DNA of 20,088 nucleotides, from assembly GCA_011390085.1 (NCBI GenBank), contig JAABTB010000002.1, forward strand, positions 1 through 20,088. Direction: 5' to 3'. A program made the position numbers and the translations under genes. Positions 13,680-20,088 of this stretch are shown here, in pieces. How positions within the stretch are numbered: the first letter of the stretch is position 1; every line of letters begins with the position of its first letter. This DNA comes from Desulfobacula sp. (GTDB lineage Bacteria; Desulfobacterota; Desulfobacteria; Desulfobacterales; Desulfobacteraceae). Below the pieces are notes generated by a model that was not told the DNA's origin, made no database searches, and worked only from the letters and a program-made list of their open reading frames with translations.

Positions 13680-15455
13680 ATGCAGGCCCTTAAACCATCC
13701 ATACGAGCCCTTTTTCTTTTCTTCATCCTCATGTCGGGTATTTTTATTTCCCCTGCTAATGGATGGTCGGATACTGCCAAAGATTTATATCTCCAGGCAG
13801 ATGACTGCTATAAAAAATTGAGAAACTCTGAAGCCTTGAAAAAAAAGGAAACGGAATGGCTCAACTGCATTTCAAAATATGAGGCTATCCAAAGGCAGCA
13901 CCCGGAAAGCTCATGGGCTCCGGCCGGTATGTATAAGGCTGCCCAGTTGAACCTGACCCTTGCTATAATTTCCGGGAAAATAACCCATCAGGAACGGGCC
14001 GCCAATCTTCTGGCCAGCCTGAGAAACAAATATCCCCAAAGCGCTTACAGCGGAAACGCTCAAACCCTTTTAAAATCCATTACGAGTTCAACTCCGATTC
14101 CCGTTGAAGAGCCGCCTCCATCTCCTTCAGATGATTCACAGAAATTTAATGCCAAGGTTTCCAAAAAAGAAGCAACCAAAAACCAGACATCGGCCCAAAA
14201 AACTGTTGAAGACAAACCGGAACCGGAGATAACAGCACCCCTGGAGGACTCTGATACTGCATCTTCACCCTCCATTATCTCATCACAGTCCAGTGACAGC
14301 GTTATGACGGACCTGAGGGTCTGGTCCAATCCGGAATATACAAGGATCGTCGTTAATGTCGGCCACGAACGAGCCTATTCCCATAGACTGCTCAACAAAG
14401 ACCCTGATATTAACAAACCTTTTCAACGCCTTTATGTTGATGTTGAACAAACCCGGATTGGGAAAGGGATCGCAGAACATACGCCCATCAATGACAATCT
14501 TCTGATCCAGGCCAGGGCCGGACAGTATCTCCCCCACACGGTGCGGGTGGTGGTGGATATCAAATCCTTTGAAAATTATAAGGTGTTTTCCTTAAAAGAC
14601 CCTTTTAGGATCGTCATCGATGTCTGGGGAAAAGGGTCCAACGGCAGCCCTTCCATTTCATCTCCACCCGTGGTTGCGGATTCGAACAAATCTGAACCCA
14701 AGAGGCCGACTTCCGTTCTTACCACCGATAACCTGCAATCTTCCAACATCACACGACAATTTGCCCTGGGGGTCAGGAAAATCGTTATTGATCCGGGGCA
14801 TGGCGGATCAGATCCGGGAGCCCCTGGATATTATCCGAATCAATGGGAAAAAGACCTTGTCCTGAAAATGGCCAAACGGCTGGCCACTATTTTAAGGGAT
14901 CGTCTAAAATTAACGGTATTGCTGACCCGAACCGAGGACAAAAAACTGACCCTTGAAGAAAGGACGGCCATTGCCAATACACAAAGGGCAGACCTTTTTA
15001 TCTCCCTTCACTGCAATGCCGCCAAAAATAAAAATCTAAAGGGCATCGAAACCTATTTTCTCAACCTTGCCACAGACAGCCAGGCCATAGCCGTGGCAGC
15101 CCGAGAAAATGCAACCTCTGAGAAAAATATTTCCGATCTGGACTATATTTTAAGTGATCTCATGAAAAATGCCAAAATTGAAGAATCCACAAGGCTGTCC
15201 AATATTGTTCACCAGAATTTTGTAAAGGGGATGAGGGCAAAATATTCAGGCGTTACCGATCTCGGGGTAAAACAGGCTCCCTTCTATGTCCTTCTGGGTG
15301 CAAGGATGCCCTCCATCCTCATTGAGACCTCTTTTATCAGCCATAAAATAGAAGGCAAGCGCCTCATGGAGGACGCTTATCAAAAAGCCATTTGCGAATC
15401 CATCGCCGATGGAATTGAAAAATATATCGATACCACTAATCCAAAACAATTATAG
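13680..15455 (+). CDS. N-acetylmuramoyl-L-alanine amidase (AmiC-like, AMIN + Amidase_3)
   Basis: Periplasmic zinc amidase of 591 aa that cleaves the peptide stem from peptidoglycan, usually for daughter-cell separation. The signal peptide is residues 1-28 (cleavage near SPANG/WS). A TPR-like helical region (30-135) with YPQSAYSGNAQTLLKSI repeats resembles tol-pal type motifs. A Pro/Ser/Thr-rich linker (138-207) leads to the AMIN septal-targeting domain (208-317, VMTDLRVWSNPEYTRIVV...IVIDVWG). Amidase_3 (366-585) has zinc ligands H374 (DPGHGG), E390 and H444 (SLHCNA), and catalytic E549 (LIETSF). The start lies 3 bases after the mutS stop with no clear Shine-Dalgarno, suggesting translational coupling. 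The long N-terminal extension is absent from E. coli AmiC. Confidence 0.92.
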   Translation: MQALKPSIRALFLFFILMSGIFISPANGWSDTAKDLYLQADDCYKKLRNSEALKKKETEWLNCISKYEAIQRQHPESSWAPAGMYKAAQLNLTLAIISGKITHQERAANLLASLRNKYPQSAYSGNAQTLLKSITSSTPIPVEEPPPSPSDDSQKFNAKVSKKEATKNQTSAQKTVEDKPEPEITAPLEDSDTASSPSIISSQSSDSVMTDLRVWSNPEYTRIVVNVGHERAYSHRLLNKDPDINKPFQRLYVDVEQTRIGKGIAEHTPINDNLLIQARAGQYLPHTVRVVVDIKSFENYKVFSLKDPFRIVIDVWGKGSNGSPSISSPPVVADSNKSEPKRPTSVLTTDNLQSSNITRQFALGVRKIVIDPGHGGSDPGAPGYYPNQWEKDLVLKMAKRLATILRDRLKLTVLLTRTEDKKLTLEERTAIANTQRADLFISLHCNAAKNKNLKGIETYFLNLATDSQAIAVAARENATSEKNISDLDYILSDLMKNAKIEESTRLSNIVHQNFVKGMRAKYSGVTDLGVKQAPFYVLLGARMPSILIETSFISHKIEGKRLMEDAYQKAICESIADGIEKYIDTTNPKQL

Positions 15456-15473
15456 ATCTTAAAGGAGACTCGC

Positions 15474-16262
15474 ATGTCGTTTGAAAACATTATTCTTGAA
15501 GTAAAAGGACCCATCGCCACCTTGTTTTTTAACCGGCCCAAAGCCTTGAACGCCCTGAACAATGCGCTTTTTGATGAACTTAACCTGGCCCTGGACGAGA
15601 TCAGGGAGAATCAGGAAATCCGTGTCCTGATCCTTACCGGTGCAGGCGATAAGGCCTTTGTTGCCGGTGCAGACATTGCCGAGCTGGTAAAAATGAATCC
15701 TCTTGAAGCAAAAACCTTTTCCCGCAAAGGGCAGAAGGTTTTTTCAAAAATTGAAGATCTCCCCATCCCTGCCATTGCCGCCGTAAACGGTTTTGCCCTG
15801 GGCGGAGGGTCTGAGGCCGCCCTGGCCTGTGATTTTATTTATGCGTCGGAGAAAGCGATTTTCGGTCTGCCTGAAATCACTCTGGGGCTGATCCCCGGAT
15901 TTGGCGGAACCCAGCGCCTGGCAAGGCTTGTTGGTGTGAACCGGGCTAAAGAAATGGTATTTACCGGGAGAAATATCAAGGCCGAGGAAGCCCTGGCTTA
16001 TGGCATTGTCAACAAGATATGTCCCCATGAAACGCTCATGGAAGACGTCCTGAAAACCGCTGAACTCATTGCATCCAGAGGCAGGGTGGCCTTGAGATCA
16101 GCCAAGGAAGTCATCCAGAATGGTCTGAAAACCGATCTGGAGACCGGATGCAGGATCGAAAACGATGCCTTCGGCCTGACCATGGTCAGTGAGGATGCCA
16201 AGGAGGGAACCGGGGCTTTCCTTGAAAAAAGGAAACCTGTATTCAAGGGAAAACTGTATTAA
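15474..16262 (+). CDS. Enoyl-CoA hydratase / crotonase
   Basis: A crotonase-fold enzyme (262 aa, standard length) that most likely hydrates a short-chain enoyl-CoA. The oxyanion-hole stretch AGADIAEL (65-72) and the motif NGFALGGGSEAALACDF are intact, with catalytic E114. GLPEITLGLIPGFGGTQRL supplies the second glutamate E134. Both glutamates of true hydratases are kept, so hydratase rather than isomerase activity is likely. AAAGGAG lies 8 bases before the ATG. It follows the amidase by 18 bases. Beta-oxidation partners (thiolase, dehydrogenases) are not in the window, so butyryl/crotonyl chain length and pathway are inference. Confidence 0.93.
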   Translation: MSFENIILEVKGPIATLFFNRPKALNALNNALFDELNLALDEIRENQEIRVLILTGAGDKAFVAGADIAELVKMNPLEAKTFSRKGQKVFSKIEDLPIPAIAAVNGFALGGGSEAALACDFIYASEKAIFGLPEITLGLIPGFGGTQRLARLVGVNRAKEMVFTGRNIKAEEALAYGIVNKICPHETLMEDVLKTAELIASRGRVALRSAKEVIQNGLKTDLETGCRIENDAFGLTMVSEDAKEGTGAFLEKRKPVFKGKLY

Positions 16263-16300
16263 CCATTTGAATCAATATTGACGTCAAGGGGAGAAGGATC

Positions 16301-16732
16301 ATGTTTGCAGAGCAGATATCCATATTTGTTGAAAACAAGGAAGGCCGTCTCGCGGAAGTCACTGCGATCTTAAGGGATGCCGGGGTCAATATCAGGGCAT
16401 TGTCCCTTGCCGATACAACCGATTTCGGTGTCCTGAGACTGATTGTAAACAACAATGAAAAGGCTGAAAAAGCCCTTAAAAAAGAAGGATTTACCGTTGG
16501 CTTCACCAAGGTCATGGCTGTTGAGGTCATAGATCAGCCCGGCGGATTAAATCAGATATTGGATCCGCTCAGCGAAAATGAAGTCAATGTGGAATACATG
16601 TACGCATTTTCAAGCCCCAGATGTAAAAATGCCGTCATGGTTTTCCGTTTTGATGATCATAACAAGGCATTGAAAATATTAAACGAAAAAAATATCAGGG
16701 TTATCCCGAGAGAAGAAATCGATAGCTTGTAA
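16301..16732 (+). CDS. Tandem ACT-domain protein
   Basis: A 143-aa protein made of two ACT domains and nothing else. The first (residues 4-68, QISIFVENKEGRLAEVTAIL and DAGVNIRALSLADT) carries the Gly-rich amino-acid-binding turn; the second spans 71-140 (VEVIDQPGGLNQILDPLSENEVNVEYMYAF). Such proteins are sensors of small ligands, usually amino acids. In many anaerobes this family sits beside phenylacetate-CoA ligase genes, but no ligase is adjacent here; the preceding gene is the crotonase. AAGGGGAGAAGG precedes the ATG. It is the last gene before a strong hairpin terminator. The ligand and partner are unknown. Confidence 0.85.
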   Translation: MFAEQISIFVENKEGRLAEVTAILRDAGVNIRALSLADTTDFGVLRLIVNNNEKAEKALKKEGFTVGFTKVMAVEVIDQPGGLNQILDPLSENEVNVEYMYAFSSPRCKNAVMVFRFDDHNKALKILNEKNIRVIPREEIDSL

Positions 16733-16740
16733 CCCTAACC

Positions 16741-16795
16741 AGGCAAAAAGGCCCTGCATCCCATCCGGCGCGGATCATGCCGGGGCTTTTTGCCT
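16741..16795. terminator. Bidirectional intrinsic terminator
   Basis: AGGCAAAAAG (16741-16750) pairs perfectly with CTTTTTGCCT (16786-16795), and the inner stem continues through CCC/GGG and GCAT/ATGC with single mismatches. It lies between converging genes (stops at 16732 and 16798). Because the arms carry an A-run on one side and a T-run on the other, it can serve both directions. Confidence 0.75.
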
Positions 16796-16797
16796 GA

Positions 16798-17745
16798 TTA
16801 AAAAAGGGCGGCCCTATTATCCTGTGTCACTGTTTTCACGAGTTCTCTGTAATCGGCGGATGCCGTGGAACCGGGGGCAAACTCAAATATGGATTTCCCA
16901 TAGGACGGGGCCTCGGAAAGGCTCTCACTGTAGCGTATGGGTGTGCAGATATATTCCGGATATAGCTTTTTGAGCTGAGTGTATATGGCTTGCGGACCTT
17001 TGACCCGTGTATCCATAAAGGTCGGAACAATATATTTCAGAACAATCTCTTTTCTGTATTTCTGGATGGACCCCAGGCTTTTCATGAATTCGGCCAATCC
17101 CTGAAGCGGCATGACCTCCAGTGCCACAGGCACCAGAACTTCCGTCGCATAAAAAAGAACATTGACGATCAATTGATCCCAGCCCGGTGCCGTATCAATG
17201 ATGACATAATCATATCGGTGATCCAGTCCTTTTAAGGCCTCGGACATGGTCCATTCGGCCCCGAAACTTTTTCGGTCGATGATTCTTTTTACACCTGCCA
17301 GGGATTTTCCCCCGGACAGGAGCCAGAGATTTTTCCGGGCCCGGATGATGCATTCTTCCGGGCTCAGCTCTTTTGTCAGAAGTTCAGTCAGACCTGCTCT
17401 CGGCTTTGTTCCCAGAATATAGGAGGATTGACCCTGGGTGTCGGTATCCACCAGAAGAACCTTATGCCCGGCAAGGGCAAGGCCGGCACTCAGGTTGACT
17501 GAGGTGGTGGTCTTGCCGACACCGCCTTTGCTCAAGGTGACACAAATTCTCCGGATGGCTGATTTTGATTCCGCTAACGGTTGTTCCTTGTCTTGTGCAA
17601 AAAGGTCATCAAGAGCCACAGGAAATTTATGCCCGCAGGATTTACATCGCGCTGCAATATTTTTTCCCGGTACTGCATTTTCCTTAATCGTATCTAAATT
17701 GACAGTATGCTTTTTTTCACATTTCGGACAAACGATAATGGCCAC
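16798..17745 (-). CDS. Zinc-ribbon/ParA-family ATPase fusion
   Basis: A 315-aa protein. Residues 1-42 are an MJ0042-like zinc ribbon (CPKC at 6-9 and CKSC at 34-37). Residues 65-315 are a ParA/Soj-type ATPase with deviant Walker A KGGVGKTT (73-80), DTDTQGQSS (Walker A', D100-) and Walker B YVIIDTAPG. There is no N-terminal helix-turn-helix and no ParB or parS site nearby, so this is an orphan positioning-type ATPase rather than a standard chromosome-segregation ParA. The start is GTG at 17745, with GGAGG 4 bases upstream. Its first base is the last base of the stop of the small ORF upstream. It is converging with the ACT gene across a terminator. The cargo is unknown. Confidence 0.88.
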   Translation of the reverse strand: MAIIVCPKCEKKHTVNLDTIKENAVPGKNIAARCKSCGHKFPVALDDLFAQDKEQPLAESKSAIRRICVTLSKGGVGKTTTSVNLSAGLALAGHKVLLVDTDTQGQSSYILGTKPRAGLTELLTKELSPEECIIRARKNLWLLSGGKSLAGVKRIIDRKSFGAEWTMSEALKGLDHRYDYVIIDTAPGWDQLIVNVLFYATEVLVPVALEVMPLQGLAEFMKSLGSIQKYRKEIVLKYIVPTFMDTRVKGPQAIYTQLKKLYPEYICTPIRYSESLSEAPSYGKSIFEFAPGSTASADYRELVKTVTQDNRAALF

Positions 17746-17840
17746 TAATCCTCCTTCTCAAGTTCCTCAAGAATGGCGTTCACCGCAAATTCATTTCCAT
17801 GCGACAAGAATATTGTCAATAATATCATTTTTTTATTCAT
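17745..17840 (-). CDS. Small ORF of 31 codons overlapping the ParA start (hypothetical)
   Basis: This short frame reads MNKKMILLTIFLSHGN, continues EFAVNAILEELEKED and ends in TAG, whose last base is the first base of the ParA-like GTG start. The N-terminal half is hydrophobic; the C-terminal half can form an acidic amphipathic helix. The GGAGG for the ATPase lies inside it, so it may be a leader peptide coupling ParA translation or a genuine small protein. Against it: the ribosome site before the ATG at 17840 is weak, and at this length an open frame by chance is common. I do not recognise the sequence. It sits in the 103-base gap between the PilZ-like and ParA genes. Confidence 0.4.
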   Translation of the reverse strand: MNKKMILLTIFLSHGNEFAVNAILEELEKED

Positions 17841-17848
17841 TACTTTTA

Positions 17849-18268
17849 TCAGATAGGGTCAGCGGGACACTGGTCTTTTTTCAGAAATTGTGACTTCATC
17901 TCGCATACAATGCTCAAAATCCAATCCGAAACCTTTTTTTCAAGGCCCTCCCACTGAATCCCATATTTCCAATTCTGACCCAGGGCCGCTGATATATGCA
18001 CGATATGTCCATTCAGCGGTTTGATGGACCTGTCAAAGTAATGAAGCTCGCAGTTTGAAAGGTCTTGGTCCACGGCAAAGGTCAGGCTGCTCCCAGCCGT
18101 AATGGCGATACCCTCAAGAGCGATATCCTGAACCGGATATGGTGTATTATTGATCATTATCCAAATATTTTTTTGATCTTCGACTGGAATACGAAATGAT
18201 TTACGAACAATTTTCGGTAAGGGTGAATCTGCCTTGACCCTGTCAAACTCAATGGACTGGGAATTCAT
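17849..18268 (-). CDS. PilZ-like domain protein
   Basis: A 139-aa cytoplasmic protein. RKSFR (R22-x3-R26), just before a beta-rich stretch (IPVEDQKNIWIMI), matches the PilZ RxxxR motif. The second motif, normally [D/N]xSxxG, reads DIALEG (D48, A50, G53), so the conserved serine is alanine. The remaining beta strands (VHISAALGQNWKYGIQWEG) fit the PilZ barrel, and the tail is helical. Cyclic-di-GMP binding is possible but reduced confidence is warranted by the altered motif. AGGTGG is 6 bases before the ATG. The ParA-like gene lies 103 bases downstream in the same direction, so the pair may be an operon. It could also be a non-binding PilZ homologue. Confidence 0.62.
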   Translation of the reverse strand: MNSQSIEFDRVKADSPLPKIVRKSFRIPVEDQKNIWIMINNTPYPVQDIALEGIAITAGSSLTFAVDQDLSNCELHYFDRSIKPLNGHIVHISAALGQNWKYGIQWEGLEKKVSDWILSIVCEMKSQFLKKDQCPADPI

Positions 18269-18294
18269 TTGACCACCTTAAAAACCACACAAAG

Positions 18295-18326
18295 AGTATA
18301 AAAATTTGTCTGATGCCGTCTCAGAC
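18295..18326 (-). promoter_or_regulatory. Weak promoter-like element and 6-bp inverted repeat before the PilZ-like gene
   Basis: On the minus strand TATACT (18300-18295) is a good -10, 26 bases upstream of the ATG at 18268. No strong -35 is seen. The -35 position falls in an inverted repeat, GTCTGA (18308-18313) and TCAGAC (18321-18326), which could be an activator or repressor site. Confidence 0.3.
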
Positions 18327-18392
18327 CGCTGTATGTTCACGAAAATATAACAATATTGGCAGGGCCAGGCAAGGAAAATCATTAACAGGCAT

Positions 18393-18428
18393 AAAAAAAG
18401 GGGGTAAGACAAAAACCGCCTTACCCCC
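18393..18428 (-). terminator. Intrinsic terminator downstream of atpE
   Basis: On the minus strand a GGGGGTAAG / CTTACCCCC stem (9 perfect pairs; arms 18420-18428 and 18400-18408) encloses an 11-base loop and is followed by seven T residues (18399-18393). It begins 33 bases after the atpE stop. The stem and U-tract are textbook, so transcription of the atp genes ends here and does not continue into F1 genes. Confidence 0.9.
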
Positions 18429-18461
18429 GGAACTATCTGTCTGATTCAGTTTTTCGGCTAA

Positions 18462-18731
18462 TTATGCGCCAAATGCTGCTTTTACTGCACCAGTCAGTGC
18501 GGGATGAGCATACATCAGAATCAGGGCAACAACCAATGCATAGATACAAAGAGATTCGATCATGGCAAGACCGATCAGCATGTTAACCTGAATTTTACCG
18601 GCTGCTTCCGGGTTTCTTGAAATACCGCTCATTGCGGCTGAAAGACCAAGACCCTGACCAATGGAAGCACCAAAGGCTGCGATACCGATGGCAAGACCTG
18701 CTGCCCAAACACTTGCTACTAGAAATTCCAT
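18462..18731 (-). CDS. atpE: F0F1 ATP synthase subunit c
   Basis: An 89-aa proteolipid hairpin: helix 1 about residues 6-35, the polar loop SRNPEAAGK, and helix 2 about 50-76. E59 is the ion-binding carboxylate. Q26 in helix 1, S60 next to E59 and Y64 align with Q32, S66 and Y70 of the sodium-binding Ilyobacter tartaricus c-ring, while T67 is replaced by leucine (L61). Proton-type rings with the glutamine usually have alanine, not serine, after the glutamate, so sodium binding is a real possibility. GGAG lies before the ATG. It is the last gene of the F0 cluster and is followed by a strong terminator. Confidence 0.97.
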   Translation of the reverse strand: MEFLVASVWAAGLAIGIAAFGASIGQGLGLSAAMSGISRNPEAAGKIQVNMLIGLAMIESLCIYALVVALILMYAHPALTGAVKAAFGA

Positions 18732-18803
18732 GTTTTACTCCTTATTTGAATAAAAAATTAATATAAACTAACGGGCTTCTTCCGTTTCCCGTAAAACGCC
18801 TAA

Positions 18804-19493
18804 TTAATGGGCTTCTTCAATCGCACCGGCAATATACATGGTGGAGAGAAGAAAAAATACCAGGGCCTGAACCAAAGCCACAAAGGTCCCAAGGGCCATG
18901 ACCGGCAGGGGTGCCAGAAACATGCCGCCCAGGGTCAACAGAATAATCGTAACCAGCTCATGACCGGCCATATTTCCGAAAAGACGGAAGGTCAGGGATA
19001 AAACCCTTGCGGTATGACCAATGATTTCAATGGGCAGGAAAAGCGGGATCATGGCCGGTATGGGCCCGAGGAAATGCTTGATGTATTTTACGCCGTGAAG
19101 CTGGATACCGATCACATGACTCCATGCAACGGCGATGATGGCCAGGGCAAGGGTGGTATTGATGTTTGCCGTGGGTGGGAAAAACGCAGGAACAAGTCCC
19201 ATGAGATTGCCGAACAGAACAAAAATGAATATGGTCAGAACCAGGGGGAAAGATTTTCTTCCTTCATCTCCGGTAATGGTGACCATGAAGTCTTCAAGAC
19301 CTGAAATCAGAACTTCAAATACGTTCTGTGCTTTCTTCGGCACCATGGAGATACTTTTTCCGCCCAGCCAGCCGAAAAAAATCAGAACAATCATTGCCAG
19401 CCACATATAGGTTACATGGGGGTTTTTTGCCGCCCATCCGTCCAGACCAAACAGCCCGAACAATGAAGTAAGAATTAAATATGGATGTTCCAC
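18804..19493 (-). CDS. atpB: F0F1 ATP synthase subunit a
   Basis: The a-subunit (229 aa) forms the ion half-channels against the c-ring. The essential arginine is R170 in LSLTFRLFGNMAGHE. GNLMGLVPAFFPPTANINTTLALA is the conserved helix preceding it, and the C-terminus has the usual hydrophobic hairpin ending in AIEEAH. Five to six membrane helices are evident. The start is GTG at 19493, with AGGAGG 9 bases upstream; the upstream atpI stop is only one base away. Length is at the short end for the family, with no missing core segment. It is cotranscribed with atpI and atpE. Confidence 0.97.
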   Translation of the reverse strand: MEHPYLILTSLFGLFGLDGWAAKNPHVTYMWLAMIVLIFFGWLGGKSISMVPKKAQNVFEVLISGLEDFMVTITGDEGRKSFPLVLTIFIFVLFGNLMGLVPAFFPPTANINTTLALAIIAVAWSHVIGIQLHGVKYIKHFLGPIPAMIPLFLPIEIIGHTARVLSLTFRLFGNMAGHELVTIILLTLGGMFLAPLPVMALGTFVALVQALVFFLLSTMYIAGAIEEAH

Positions 19494-19494
19494 T

Positions 19495-19896
19495 TTATAC
19501 CGCCTCCTTGAAAAATAATCTTGTTAACTCAAGCACAGTCGCCAGGAACATGCTTGCCACCACCACCGATAGACCTGCCAGAAGACCCAGCGGATGAACA
19601 ATATGTTTTGATATAAGCAGATAAATAATCAAACCGCTTATTCCAAATCGAATATAATATTTAATCAGGGTGCCCCCCACCACGGAGCGCCCATTCTCTG
19701 ATACAATTTTGGGACTGAAAACGGTTTTCAGGGTTTTTTTCAGAAGATGAAAATTAATGACCGCAATCAAACCGCCAAGGACGATCCCCAGGGCAAATTC
19801 CGTTGGGGTTGTCATCAGACCGACCAATCCTGCAAACAACAAGATCAACCAGTTTGAAGTTGTAATAAAATCAACGATCTTCTGAACATCCTGCAT
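19495..19896 (-). CDS. atpI: ATP synthase subunit I (AtpI)
   Basis: A 133-aa membrane protein with four hydrophobic segments (roughly 17-34, 35-52, 83-97, 103-124), in the AtpI family that precedes atpB in ATP synthase operons and helps c-ring assembly or Mg2+ supply. Sequence conservation in this family is low, so the call leans on position: it overlaps the atpZ stop by one base (taATG) and sits 1 base before atpB. A polar stretch (KTLKTVFSPKIVSENGRS) separates the helix pairs, as expected. Confidence 0.82.
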   Translation of the reverse strand: MQDVQKIVDFITTSNWLILLFAGLVGLMTTPTEFALGIVLGGLIAVINFHLLKKTLKTVFSPKIVSENGRSVVGGTLIKYYIRFGISGLIIYLLISKHIVHPLGLLAGLSVVVASMFLATVLELTRLFFKEAV

Positions 19897-20088
19897 TAAA
19901 ATTTTCTTCCCTTTTTCCCTGCCCTGATAATATTGCTGAACCCTGCAGCAATCCCCAGCGCAAGGCCTATAAACATCAGAACCGGGTCTGTATCAAATTT
20001 CTTGTCCAGCCAGAGGCCCAGGAAAAGACCCAGAAAAATAGAAAGCGCCACCGACATTCCAAGGCTGGCAAAATATCCGAGTTCCCTG
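19896..20088 (-). CDS. atpZ: AtpZ/AtpQ-like F0F1-associated protein (partial)
   Basis: The 3' part of a gene that enters from the right edge. Translated on the minus strand it reads RELGYFASLGMSVALSIFLG, then LFLGLWLDKKFDTDPVLMFIG, then LALGIAAGFSNIIRAGKKGR. This is the two-helix hairpin of AtpZ/AtpQ with the conserved GLWLDKKF loop and a basic tail. The stop TAA overlaps the atpI start by one base. The N-terminus lies outside the window. In other bacteria AtpZ with AtpI acts as a Mg2+/Ca2+-linked accessory of ATP synthase. Confidence 0.8.
   Translation of the reverse strand, partial: RELGYFASLGMSVALSIFLGLFLGLWLDKKFDTDPVLMFIGLALGIAAGFSNIIRAGKKGRKF

Noticed and set aside
16798..17745. ParA-like gene as part of a chromosome partition locus
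   Set aside because: No parB, parS-like palindrome or origin genes are seen nearby, and the N-terminal zinc ribbon is unlike chromosomal ParA.

Overview
The window looks like ordinary chromosome of a strictly anaerobic, probably sulfate-reducing bacterium of the Desulfobacterales type. This is inferred from the gene mix, not from a database search: a ferredoxin-linked 2-oxoacid oxidoreductase operon, a split ADP-forming acyl-CoA synthetase, a CooT-type nickel protein, an orphan tandem-ACT protein, and F0 ATP synthase genes that end in a terminator instead of running on into F1. There are no transposases, phage genes, CRISPR arrays, rRNA or tRNA genes that I can see.

Layout. (1) 88-1404 (-): ammonium transporter amt, with an excellent sigma-54 promoter at 1448-1463. 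(2) 1405-1871: an AT-rich intergenic region with clustered repeats. (3) 1872-6060 (+): five tightly packed genes encoding a three-subunit 2-oxoacid:ferredoxin oxidoreductase (korA, korB, korC), a ferredoxin-domain/NADPH-FAD oxidoreductase fusion and a 2[4Fe-4S] ferredoxin. (4) 6065-8142 (-): alpha and beta subunits of an ADP-forming acyl-CoA synthetase, convergent with the Kor operon at a distance of 4 bp. Together (3) and (4) could turn a 2-oxoacid into acyl-CoA plus reduced ferredoxin/NADPH, then into free acid plus ATP. (5) 8261-10415 (+): a four-gene run of PHP phosphoesterase, calcineurin-like phosphoesterase, CooT-family protein and an M23-type protein with no signal peptide. (6) 10486-16795 (+): a consensus-like sigma-70 promoter, then lapA-like, mutS, an AMIN/Amidase_3 amidase, a crotonase and a tandem-ACT protein, closed by a hairpin terminator. 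(7) 16798-18268 (-): a PilZ-like protein, a previously uncalled 31-codon ORF that overlaps the next start by one base, and a zinc-ribbon/ParA fusion. (8) 18393-20088 (-): atpZ (partial), atpI, atpB, atpE and a strong intrinsic terminator.

The items most worth a second look are the Kor/NADPH-oxidoreductase/acyl-CoA synthetase energy module, the atpE c-subunit with a Gln-Glu-Ser-Tyr set like that of sodium-binding c-rings, the small ORF translationally linked to the zinc-ribbon ParA, the cytoplasmic-looking M23 protein beside two phosphoesterases and CooT, and the sigma-54 promoter of amt with a cluster of repeated half-sites about 100-130 bp upstream of the predicted transcript start. I did not find a clearly new defence or mobile system; most of the window is housekeeping and energy metabolism.
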